From Pectinatus sp. (GTDB lineage Bacteria; Bacillota; Negativicutes; Selenomonadales; Selenomonadaceae): a stretch of DNA of 41,105 nt. The first letter of the stretch is position 1. Each line of letters starts with the position of its first letter. The translations under genes and the position numbers were made by a program. The stretch is from positions 1-41,105 of the forward strand of contig JAHHSQ010000010.1 of NCBI GenBank assembly GCA_020025135.1, written 5' to 3'. The notes beneath the pieces were generated by a model. It was not told the DNA's origin. It was given only the letters and a program-made list of their open reading frames with translations, and did no database searches. This document shows, one piece after another, positions 8,318-15,762 of the stretch.

Positions 8318-9124
8318 ATGTCTAAATTATTTGTAACTGACCTTGACGGTACGCTTTTAAATAGTAATAGTGCCATTTCTAATGGCAATAAAGTAGCTAT
8401 CCATGAAGCATTAAAAAGGGATATCATCTTCACCATAGCCACGGGAAGAATGTTCCCTGCAGCGGCCTTTTATGCCGAGGAACTACATTTGGATATACCT
8501 ATTATCACTTACAATGGAGCTATCATAAAATCGACAACAGGCAAAGTATATCATGAGGTGTATTTTCCCTCTCAACTAGTGAAGGAGCTCCTCCAATGTT
8601 GTAGAAGAAATTCTTGGTACGTCCAAGTGTATAGCGATGATAAATTGTATTTTCCCACTTATGAAGTTTGGTCAGCACAATATGAAAAAGATTGTCAACT
8701 TAAAGGCAAAACTGTCGGTTGGGATAGCTTGTTAGAAAAAACCACCAAAGTAGCAAAACTGCTCATCGTCAACGAAAATTCTGAAATACGCGCGCAAATC
8801 TTCTCTACCATGCGCGATAAATTTGGTTCTTCAGCAGTATTTGCCTCTTCCAAACCACACTTTATCGAAGTGATGTTACCTACCGTCAGCAAAGCAAATG
8901 CCATTAATATCCTCGCCCAGAAACTACAAATTGCTCCAGACGATGTAATTGCTATCGGCGATTCAGATAATGATATCTCCATGCTTCAAAGCGCGAAAAC
9001 CAGTATCGCCATGGGCAATGCTAAGGAACATATTAAAAAAATTTGTTCCTATACAACCCGTTCTAACGATGAAGATGGCGTAGCTTTTGCCTTAAAAAAT
9101 TTCGTTTTTCCGCAAACTACCTAA
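8318..9124 (+). CDS. Cof-type HAD phosphatase
   Basis: Haloacid-dehalogenase hydrolase of the Cof/YidA group (type IIB cap), expected to dephosphorylate sugar phosphates, FMN or similar small molecules. 268 residues from ATG 8318. Motif 1 DLDGTLL gives the nucleophile D8 and acid/base D10, and motif 4 GDSDNDISML is near residue 220. AAAGTGAG at 8303-8310 supports this start over the longer open frame from 8270, which would run back into the preceding hairpin. Substrate not predictable. Confidence 0.88.
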   Translation: MSKLFVTDLDGTLLNSNSAISNGNKVAIHEALKRDIIFTIATGRMFPAAAFYAEELHLDIPIITYNGAIIKSTTGKVYHEVYFPSQLVKELLQCCRRNSWYVQVYSDDKLYFPTYEVWSAQYEKDCQLKGKTVGWDSLLEKTTKVAKLLIVNENSEIRAQIFSTMRDKFGSSAVFASSKPHFIEVMLPTVSKANAINILAQKLQIAPDDVIAIGDSDNDISMLQSAKTSIAMGNAKEHIKKICSYTTRSNDEDGVAFALKNFVFPQTT

Positions 9125-9145
9125 AATCACCGAATAAATTACGCA

Positions 9146-9174
9146 TTGACCTTCCGTCCGTTTCTTAATCTAAA
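9146..9174 (+). promoter_or_regulatory. Possible promoter for rapZ-yvcK-whiA
   Basis: TTGACC, 17-bp spacer, TCTAAA. The -35 is good and the -10 poor (4 of 6). It sits just ahead of rapZ. Confidence 0.35.
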
Positions 9175-9193
9175 AATATGAGGTGAATATATT

Positions 9194-10081
9194 ATGCTAA
9201 AAGATGCTTTTCGTCTTGTTATAGTAACCGGTATGTCTGGCAGTGGCAAAGCCCAAGTCCGTAGCACATTAGAAGACCTCGGTTACTTTTGCGTGGATAA
9301 TTTACCACCTGTTTTCATCCCCAATTTCATAGAACTCTGCCAAAAACCGCACTGTAAAACTAAAAAGGTCGCCCTCATCATCGATTTACGCAGTGGTGAA
9401 TTTTTTGACGATTTTGCTGGTATTTTGCAAGATATGAGCGATAATGAACAGCCCTATGAACTGCTTTTCATGGATGCCAATGACTCCGTCATCATCAATC
9501 GTTACAAAGAAAATCGTCGTAAACATCCGCTTGCTCCAGAAGCTCGCATCAGTGAAGGAATAACGCTAGAAAGAGAGTTACTTGCCAATGTCAGAAACAA
9601 AGCAACATACATAATTGATACTTCTTCCCTGCGCAAAAATGAACTAAAAGAAAAAATCATTCGCTATTTTGGCGATGAAAATAGAGTACGCATGAATATA
9701 ACTGTTGTTTCCTTTGGCTTTAAATATGGCATGCCTCTAGACGCCGATATGGTATTTGATGTCCGTTTCTTACCCAATCCTTTCTATATTGAAAAACTGC
9801 GCTACAAAAGTGGCGCGGTAAAGGAAGTAGCAGACTATATCTCCAAATGGCCTGTCACGCAGGAATTTATTGACAAAATGGACAATTTAATCAATTTTCT
9901 CATCCCGCAATACATCCAAGAAGGCAAAGGCCAATTCGTCTTAGCCGTAGGGTGTACAGGTGGCATGCACCGCTCCGTCTTTATTGCCGCTCACTTATAT
10001 GCACTCCTCAAAAAACACGGCTTTGTCGTCAATTTGGAACATCGTGACCTCATGAAAAATAAAGTTAAAGAACATTGCTAA
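9194..10081 (+). CDS. rapZ: RapZ/YvcJ family nucleotide-binding protein
   Basis: P-loop protein of the RapZ family. In E. coli RapZ is an adaptor guiding RNase E to the GlmZ small RNA and tuning glucosamine-6-phosphate synthesis; in Bacillus the orthologue YvcJ binds nucleotides. 295 residues. Seen: Walker A region GMSGSGKA (13-20), then LEDLGYFCVDNLPP, a Walker B-like LLFMDA and the C-terminal GCTGGMHRSV. Oddity: the Walker A Ser/Thr is alanine (A20, codon GCC), which normally weakens Mg-nucleotide binding. AGGTGA precedes ATG 9194. Operon with yvcK and whiA, the standard Firmicute order. Confidence 0.95.
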   Translation: MLKDAFRLVIVTGMSGSGKAQVRSTLEDLGYFCVDNLPPVFIPNFIELCQKPHCKTKKVALIIDLRSGEFFDDFAGILQDMSDNEQPYELLFMDANDSVIINRYKENRRKHPLAPEARISEGITLERELLANVRNKATYIIDTSSLRKNELKEKIIRYFGDENRVRMNITVVSFGFKYGMPLDADMVFDVRFLPNPFYIEKLRYKSGAVKEVADYISKWPVTQEFIDKMDNLINFLIPQYIQEGKGQFVLAVGCTGGMHRSVFIAAHLYALLKKHGFVVNLEHRDLMKNKVKEHC

Positions 10082-10101
10082 AAACATGAAGAGGAATTAA
10101 T

Positions 10102-11388
10102 ATGCATCTTTTAAAATGGCTATATCCCGGCATGCGTTTTAAGCGTTGGCTCCTGCTATTTGCCATCGGCGTATTACTCATTAGCATGGGATTGACAATC
10201 GTTTTTAATTATCAATACATTGATGGTATTGAAGAATTTATCTTTCGCATAGTGTACATGGCTATTGGCACCTATGATTACACTATCACCAATGTGGTTG
10301 GTATCATCATTTCTCTCATCGGTTTTGTCATGATGTTAGTCGCCATCCGCATGATAATTCGCTCTATCATCAGCGTTATCTTGCCAAACAGTACCGAAAA
10401 ATTAGTAGACCTCATCTACGAAAGGCGAAAACTAGAAAATGGTCCTGCTATCGCTGTTGTTGGCGGTGGTACTGGTCTATCAGTTCTACTGCGAGGTCTA
10501 AAAAATATCACCAGCAATGTTACCGCTGTAGTGACTGTTGCCGACGATGGTGGTTCTTCTGGTCGCTTACGTGACGAATTCGGCATTATTCCGCCTGGCG
10601 ATTTGCGCAACTGTCTCGTAGCCTTAGCCGACACAGAACCATTGATGGAAAAGTTATTCCAATATCGCTTCAGCGGTGACAGTGCCCTCGCTGGGCACAG
10701 CTTTGGCAATCTCTTTATTGCCGCCATGACACAAGTAACCGGAGATGTCGAAAAAGCACTCAAAGAATCGAGTAAAGTCCTCGCCGTCAAGGGACACGTC
10801 TTCCCTTCCACCACAGAAAAAATTAAGCTATGTGCTACCATGTCTGACGGTACAGTAGTGGAAGGCGAATCCAAAATTCCTTTGGCTCGCAAAAAAATAA
10901 AGCACGTTTCCCTCATTCCAGAAAAAGTGCCACCAGTTCGTTCGGCTATAGAAGCCTTACAAAAAGCTGATGCCATCATTTTAGGGCCGGGCAGTCTCTA
11001 TACCAGTATCATGCCCAATTTTTTAATCGATGGAATTGCGGAAACTATTCGCAAAAGTAAAGCCATAAAAATTTATATTTGTAATGTCATGACTCAACCG
11101 GGAGAAACTGACGATTACACTGTTTCTATGCACCTTAAGGCCATTTTAAAGCACGCTGGTATCGGCTCTGTCGATTACGTTCTCATCAACGATAAAATCA
11201 TCTCACCTGCTCTTTTGGATTTTTACGCTTCCAAAGGACAATATCCAGTAAAAATAGATGAAGATGCCATTCATAAATTGAATATCGGTTTTATCAAGGC
11301 CGACCTCATCAACGAAACGAATGTCATTCAACACGACAGTAATAAATTGGCGGAAAATATCAATAAAATAATCTATGATTTTAAATGA
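10102..11388 (+). CDS. yvcK: YvcK/CofD-like gluconeogenesis factor, membrane-anchored form
   Basis: YvcK family protein (CofD-like fold, binds UDP-sugars in B. subtilis) needed there for growth on gluconeogenic carbon and for wall synthesis. 428 residues, about 110 more than the usual soluble form. The extra N-terminus carries hydrophobic segments at about 15-36 and 61-93, so the catalytic-like domain would be tethered to the membrane. Domain motifs: VVGGGTGLSVLLRGLK (119-134), TVADDGGSSGRLRDEFG (145-161), PPGDLRNCL and LGPGSLYTSI. Lies 20 nt after rapZ with GAGGAA as ribosome site. Confidence 0.93.
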   Translation: MHLLKWLYPGMRFKRWLLLFAIGVLLISMGLTIVFNYQYIDGIEEFIFRIVYMAIGTYDYTITNVVGIIISLIGFVMMLVAIRMIIRSIISVILPNSTEKLVDLIYERRKLENGPAIAVVGGGTGLSVLLRGLKNITSNVTAVVTVADDGGSSGRLRDEFGIIPPGDLRNCLVALADTEPLMEKLFQYRFSGDSALAGHSFGNLFIAAMTQVTGDVEKALKESSKVLAVKGHVFPSTTEKIKLCATMSDGTVVEGESKIPLARKKIKHVSLIPEKVPPVRSAIEALQKADAIILGPGSLYTSIMPNFLIDGIAETIRKSKAIKIYICNVMTQPGETDDYTVSMHLKAILKHAGIGSVDYVLINDKIISPALLDFYASKGQYPVKIDEDAIHKLNIGFIKADLINETNVIQHDSNKLAENINKIIYDFK

Positions 11389-11418
11389 GTATACTTATTT
11401 TCTCGGGAGGTGATTGAT

Positions 11419-12363
11419 ATTTCTTCCTTTTCTACCCAAGTAAAAAATGAGTTAGCCCATCTCGACATCGGCACTGATAACATCATTCGTGCTGAATTAT
11501 CCGCACTACTACGCATCAGCGGTTCTTTTTTGTTGGGTAAATCACGTTTTGTCGGTTTTACCGTTGATACAGAAAATGCCGCTGTCGGCAGAAGAGTGCT
11601 TGCTTTCATCAAACAATTGACCAATAACACCATCCGCACAGAACTGGTCGTTAAACGTCTTCGCCGTCTGCACAAAAATAACCACTACATCATCCGTGCC
11701 TTACCTTCTGCAATAACTACACAACTTTTGGATACACTTGGTTTTATCACTGATGATGTATTTAATTTCGGACAAGAAAATCCACGTCTCACCAATTATG
11801 GCGTAAAAGAAGCTTATTTACGCGGTGCTTTTTTAGGTGGTGGTTCTGTCAATCGACCAGACAGCGATTATCATCTAGAATTTTCCACAAGCAATCATGC
11901 CCTTTCTCGGCAAATCTTTTCCCTGCTCAAACATTTCAATTTTCCGGTTAAAGACACCAATCGAAAAGAGCATTTTGTCATTTACATCAAAGAAAGTGAA
12001 AGTATTATCACTCTTTTGCGCATGCTCGGAGCCGAAACAACACTAGAAAAATTTGAAAGTGCCCGCAATTTAAAAGAAGTTCGCAATCAAATCAATCGTT
12101 TAGTGAACTGCGAAACAGCCAATCTTTCTAAGACAATAAATGCCTCTCTCCGGCAGGTAAAGAAAATAAAAAGTGTTCTCGATTCTCCCGCACGCAAAAC
12201 GCTTAGTCCATCACTCCTAGAAACGGCAATAATGCGCATTAAACATCCAGATGCCTCTTTACAGGAACTAGCTAAATTGCTCCGAGTTGGACGTTCCGGC
12301 GTGTACCATCGCTTGCGCAAACTAGAAATAATGGCCGATAACATCAATTCCTCCAACCATTAA
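11419..12363 (+). CDS. whiA: DNA-binding protein WhiA
   Basis: WhiA couples cell division, chromosome segregation and (in actinobacteria) sporulation; in Firmicutes it binds DNA without being a classical repressor. 315 residues. N-terminal LAGLIDADG-like domain, including AYLRGAFLGGGSV and FSTSNH, and a C-terminal helix-turn-helix ASLQELAKLLRVGRSGVYHRL. Start: the only ribosome site, GGGAGGTGAT (11405-11414), overlaps the GTG at 11410. The in-frame codon at proper spacing is ATT 11419, and the protein from there (xSSFSTQVKNEL) aligns with the usual family N-terminus. A GTG start at 11410 is the conventional alternative. Third gene of rapZ-yvcK-whiA. Confidence 0.92.
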   Translation: MSSFSTQVKNELAHLDIGTDNIIRAELSALLRISGSFLLGKSRFVGFTVDTENAAVGRRVLAFIKQLTNNTIRTELVVKRLRRLHKNNHYIIRALPSAITTQLLDTLGFITDDVFNFGQENPRLTNYGVKEAYLRGAFLGGGSVNRPDSDYHLEFSTSNHALSRQIFSLLKHFNFPVKDTNRKEHFVIYIKESESIITLLRMLGAETTLEKFESARNLKEVRNQINRLVNCETANLSKTINASLRQVKKIKSVLDSPARKTLSPSLLETAIMRIKHPDASLQELAKLLRVGRSGVYHRLRKLEIMADNINSSNH

Positions 12364-12389
12364 ACTCTATCTAGAAAGGATTTTCCACC

Positions 12390-13502
12390 TTGTTTCAGTC
12401 CAAACTCATCGTCTTATTGAGCGGTATTTTGTTTTGTTTTTGTTCTACCGTCCCTTGTTTTGCTAATGCTAACCAAAAAACTATTTCCCTCCTCGACCAG
12501 TACCGCCACTATCCCAATCACCAATATCCGGCCCTCTCTATTCCACTTCCCCAATTATCCATGCGAAGTATCGATAAAAAGGGAAGTTTGATTTTTTCTG
12601 ATAGTCCAGAAACAGTCTTAGAAGACGGTATTTTATATGAAGATACGGTAAAGGGGCGTTGTCGGCTCTATTACTATCACGTCAATGGTACAGCTACCCC
12701 CAAAAAGGTAGTAGTGCTCTTACAAAACAATACTAATAAAAATACTGATTATACTATCATTCGTTCTGCCAACGCTGGCCCTAGTAAAAATTATTTTTAT
12801 GTCGGCAAAACTTCTCAAGAAAATTATTTAGTCCCTCAAACAGAGTTACACCAAAAATTAGCAGCTGGTAAAACGACCATTCTAAACCAAAGTACCCAAA
12901 ATAAGCCCCTCACCAAAGATGAACTGGTGTGCGGTATCTATGACCTTACTTTTAACAACCCAACTAAAATTATCGTCGCCATGATGCCAGTAAATGCTGA
13001 CCCAGTTCGCTTCATTCGCACAGCTCACATACTACCACCAGACAGCCATAAATTGCGCGGAACATTCCCCGTTATTGACCGCACCATTATACCAAAGAAA
13101 AATTATAATCCTGCCCAAGATGGAACGGTAAACTTTGTTCTCGGCGATAATATCTTAGACAAATACCTCACTGGCAAAGATGCCACTACAGGTGAAAAAA
13201 CCATCAATTATGGTAATTATGGTGTATTATATTACATCAATATTCCGATGCGTGGCACTGGCTACGTAAATTATTCGCTTACCCCGCTAGGCGGCGTATA
13301 TTCCGGCTGTGTTGGTGTGCGCATCAACGATAGTGATAAAATGCAATTAATCGGTACTCCTGGGCATAAAATGTTTTTTGGCAAGCAATACGGTGATATC
13401 GCCAATCTCGGAACTTACAATATGCGCGATAAAGTTTTATTTATCTTTTCTCCGCCAGGTGCTTCCAACCTCCCCATCAGCATCACAGTTGGACCGGCCT
13501 AA
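12390..13502 (+). CDS. Secreted protein of unknown function
   Basis: 370 residues, family not recognised. TTG start with GAAAGGA at 12374-12380. An N-terminal signal peptide (FQSKLIVLLSGILFCFCSTV, cleavage probably after CFA at residue 25) points to export. The mature part shows a repeated theme of beta-rich, glycine/asparagine-containing stretches, no repeats of S-layer type and no catalytic motif I can name; it ends in a hydrophobic ISITVGPA. It begins 26 nt after whiA, so it is probably the last gene of that operon. No terminator is visible before the SCIFF promoter. Confidence 0.7.
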   Translation: MFQSKLIVLLSGILFCFCSTVPCFANANQKTISLLDQYRHYPNHQYPALSIPLPQLSMRSIDKKGSLIFSDSPETVLEDGILYEDTVKGRCRLYYYHVNGTATPKKVVVLLQNNTNKNTDYTIIRSANAGPSKNYFYVGKTSQENYLVPQTELHQKLAAGKTTILNQSTQNKPLTKDELVCGIYDLTFNNPTKIIVAMMPVNADPVRFIRTAHILPPDSHKLRGTFPVIDRTIIPKKNYNPAQDGTVNFVLGDNILDKYLTGKDATTGEKTINYGNYGVLYYINIPMRGTGYVNYSLTPLGGVYSGCVGVRINDSDKMQLIGTPGHKMFFGKQYGDIANLGTYNMRDKVLFIFSPPGASNLPISITVGPA

Positions 13503-13512
13503 ATTCGGCTAC

Positions 13513-13541
13513 TATACAAAAAAAAATAAATGTAGTATAAT
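13513..13541 (+). promoter_or_regulatory. Promoter of the SCIFF peptide gene
   Basis: TATACA, 17-bp spacer, perfect TATAAT. The start near 13548 leaves a leader of about 40 nt before the GTG start. Confidence 0.6.
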
Positions 13542-13589
13542 AACTAACAGTCAGTATCTTCATATTTTATATTGAAGGGGGTATTCCAG

Positions 13590-13733
13590 GTGAAACACAT
13601 CAAAACAATAAATAAACCTTATTTGCAGAACACCTTAACCAATGGTGGCTGCGGCGAATGTCAAGCATCCTGCCAGTCTGCTTGCAAAACATCTTGCACT
13701 GTCGGCAATCAGGTTTGCGAAAAAAGAAAATAG
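13590..13733 (+). CDS. SCIFF ranthipeptide precursor (six cysteines in forty-five residues)
   Basis: Ribosomally made peptide of 47 residues, modified by the radical SAM enzyme encoded next. GTG start with a strong AAGGGGGT site 7 nt before it. The leader half starts MKHIKTINKPYLQ, the conserved SCIFF leader. The core holds exactly six cysteines (21, 24, 28, 32, 36, 43) in a Gly/Ser/Thr/Ala-rich setting (GGCGEC...ACKTSCT). C32 and T37 are in the positions reported to be joined by a thioether in the Clostridium/Thermoanaerobacter peptides. Biological role of SCIFF peptides remains unknown. Confidence 0.95.
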   Translation: MKHIKTINKPYLQNTLTNGGCGECQASCQSACKTSCTVGNQVCEKRK

Positions 13734-13738
13734 TCATT

Positions 13739-13768
13739 AAAAAGGCTGTGCAATACAGCCTTTTTGCT
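13739..13768 (+). terminator. Intrinsic terminator after the SCIFF gene
   Basis: 11-bp stem AAAAAGGCTGT / ACAGCCTTTTT with a 5-nt loop, followed by GCTTTTTA. It uncouples transcription of the peptide from its maturase. Confidence 0.85.
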
Positions 13769-13842
13769 TTTTATGTCTAGTCCTTTCTCTAAAAAACCAG
13801 ACTAAAAAGATAACATAAGCAAAATTAATAGTCCGCAAAACA

Positions 13843-13873
13843 GTATTTTCTCCCTCTCTGGGGGAGAAAATAC
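13843..13873. repeat. Perfect 12-bp inverted repeat between SCIFF and its maturase
   Basis: GTATTTTCTCCC (13843-13854) and its exact complement (13862-13873) flank a 7-nt loop; GTTTTCT follows. It may be a second terminator or a protein-binding site. A TATAAT at 13973-13978 without a clear -35 could start the maturase mRNA. Nothing else is evident in 13769-14053. Confidence 0.6.
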
Positions 13874-14053
13874 GTTTTCTATTGCCATTTTGGACTTATA
13901 TTGCCCCATTTAGTACTTAGCATGTTCGTAACAAAAAATTTTAACCCATTAAAAACTCGCTACGGCGAAAAATATAATTACAATAATCCGTTATCTACCT
14001 TCTTCAATTAATTTAAGACACTAAAAAATAATTTACTTTGTGAGGTATTTTCC

Positions 14054-15415
14054 ATGAATAAAAATATTCATAAGTTTAAATATAAAGATTTGTTTTTTCT
14101 TCTCGATGTCAATAGCGGTACCGTCCATGTCATAGACCAAATGACCTACGATATCATGGATTTTTTTGATGGCAGTAATGATGTTTTAGTAATAGAAAAA
14201 TTACAATCCACTTACGATAAAACAGAATTACAAGAAGTATTGCAAGAATTACATACCCTCATTAAAGAAGGTCAGCTATTTGCTCCCGAAATTAAAGTTC
14301 CACCAGTATTTGCCAAGGAAGGTACAGTCAAGTCACTCTGCCTATTAGTTGCCCAAGACTGCAATCTTCGCTGCAAATACTGTTTTGCCGACTCTGGTGA
14401 ATTTGGCGGTACTAAGCGCGAATTGATGAGCAAAGAAGTGGGCGAGGCTGCCGTCGAATACATCATTTCTCACAGCAAATCTCGCCAGCATTGCGAAATC
14501 GATTTCTTTGGTGGCGAGCCACTAGTAAATATGCCAGTAGTCGAACATATTACCAAGTATGTGCGCAAAAGAGAAAAGGAAACGGGCAAAATCTTTAAAT
14601 TGACCTTGACCACAAATGGCATGCTCCTCAATGATAAAAACATCGCCTTTCTCAACGACAACAATATCAGTGTCGTCATCAGCCTAGACGGTCGCAAAGA
14701 AGTTCACGATAGAATGCGTCCGGATGCTGGTGGACATGGCAGTTATGACCGTGTTTTAAAGAATTTCAAAAAATTAGTCCAGTCACGCAACAACGAAAAT
14801 TATTACATGCGCGGGACTTACACAAAATACAATTTAGACTTCACCAAGGATGTCCTCTCCATGGCTGACGAAGGTTTTGATATTCTCTCTGTAGAACCAG
14901 TAGTAGCTAAAGATGCTCCATATTCTATCACCGAACAAGATTTGCCGGAAATTTTTGCAGAATACGATAAGCTGGTAGAAGCATTTTTTGAATATCGCCA
15001 GAAGGGTAAAGGGTTTTCCTTCTTCCACTTCAATGTCGATTTAAATAAAGGACCTTGCGTTGCTAAAAAATTGAGTGGGTGCGGAGCAGGTCATGAATAC
15101 TACGCCGTTGCCGCTAACGGTGATATGTATCCATGCCATCAATTTGTTGGTCGCAATAAATACAAACTTGGCACAGTATTTTCTGGCGTAGTAAACAAGG
15201 AGTGGCCACCTTACTTCCGTAATTGTCACGTTCTAAACAAAGAAGCCTGTCCTGACTGTTGGGCTAAATTCTTCTGCAGTGGCGGTTGCCATGCCAATGC
15301 TGATTTATTCAATAATGACATCTATAAACCGTATAAATTGGGTTGTGAATTGCAAAAAAAACGCTTAGAAAGTGCCATTGTTGTACAAGCATTACTAAAT
15401 GTGTCCGCCGAATAA
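14054..15415 (+). CDS. SCIFF peptide maturase, radical SAM/SPASM enzyme
   Basis: Installs the thioether cross-link in the SCIFF precursor using S-adenosylmethionine and iron-sulfur clusters (family typified by CteB and Tte1186). 453 residues. Order of parts: a PqqD-like peptide-recognition domain (about 1-80); the radical SAM motif CNLRCKYC with cluster cysteines 103, 107 and 110; the SAM-binding DFFGGEPL; then a SPASM region with many cysteines, GPCVAKKLSGCG, MYPCHQF, CHVLNKEACPDCWAKFFCSGGCHA and a last LGCEL. These would hold two auxiliary [4Fe-4S] clusters. GAGGT lies 9 nt before ATG 14054. It has its own terminator, so it is a single-gene unit beside the precursor. Confidence 0.95.
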   Translation: MNKNIHKFKYKDLFFLLDVNSGTVHVIDQMTYDIMDFFDGSNDVLVIEKLQSTYDKTELQEVLQELHTLIKEGQLFAPEIKVPPVFAKEGTVKSLCLLVAQDCNLRCKYCFADSGEFGGTKRELMSKEVGEAAVEYIISHSKSRQHCEIDFFGGEPLVNMPVVEHITKYVRKREKETGKIFKLTLTTNGMLLNDKNIAFLNDNNISVVISLDGRKEVHDRMRPDAGGHGSYDRVLKNFKKLVQSRNNENYYMRGTYTKYNLDFTKDVLSMADEGFDILSVEPVVAKDAPYSITEQDLPEIFAEYDKLVEAFFEYRQKGKGFSFFHFNVDLNKGPCVAKKLSGCGAGHEYYAVAANGDMYPCHQFVGRNKYKLGTVFSGVVNKEWPPYFRNCHVLNKEACPDCWAKFFCSGGCHANADLFNNDIYKPYKLGCELQKKRLESAIVVQALLNVSAE

Positions 15416-15434
15416 TCTCAGCAAAAACTTTTTC

Positions 15435-15471
15435 AGCTATGCGGTATGTTAAAATACCGCATAGCTTTTTT
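15435..15471 (+). terminator. Intrinsic terminator after SCIFF maturase
   Basis: 13-bp perfect stem AGCTATGCGGTAT / ATACCGCATAGCT with a 6-nt loop and TTTTTT. Confidence 0.92.
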
Positions 15472-15569
15472 ATTTTCTACCTCTATATTTACTCTTAGCC
15501 ATTTGTTTTTCTCCAATTAGTTAACTTAATATAAATATACTGAAAATTTAGAATAAAAGAGCTAAATAT

Positions 15570-15598
15570 TTGATTTTTTCGGCATTTTTTAGTAAAAT
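15570..15598 (+). promoter_or_regulatory. Promoter upstream of the c-di-AMP riboswitch
   Basis: TTGATT, 17-bp spacer, TAAAAT. The transcript would start near 15605, at the 5' edge of the riboswitch. Confidence 0.65.
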
Positions 15599-15599
15599 A

Positions 15600-15737
15600 G
15601 AGAGCGTGAGTAGATAAAACCGAATCCAACTCAGGAGCGGGGGAACCATTTGTTTTCGGGGTGAAAGTTCACCTTCGGTGAATGAGGGCTGGTTTCTTCT
15701 TCTGGTCCAAATCCGTCAGCTAACCTCGTAGGTAATA
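15600..15737 (+). promoter_or_regulatory. c-di-AMP riboswitch (ydaO/yuaA type)
   Basis: The conserved blocks are present in order: CCGAATCC (15620 region), GGAGCGGGGGAACCA (15634-15648), GGGGTGAA, a GC-paired hairpin TTCACCTTCGGTGAA, AGGGCTGG, then CCGTCAGCTAACCTCGTAGG near 15714. This is the signature of the ydaO RNA, which turns genes off when cyclic di-AMP is high. It precedes an NlpC/P60 wall hydrolase, a classic member of this regulon. Downstream, AAAAGAGAGGA (15740-15750) can partly pair with TCCTTCCTTTT (15754-15764). That would cover the ribosome site and could be the expression switch, though the pairing is imperfect. Confidence 0.93.
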
Positions 15738-15762
15738 CAAAAAGAGAGGAGTGTCCTTCCTT

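Noticed and set aside
10416..10979. 187-codon open frame on the minus strand inside yvcK
   Set aside because: Antisense shadow of a well-conserved gene; the translation is Ser/Thr/Arg-rich with no family resemblance.
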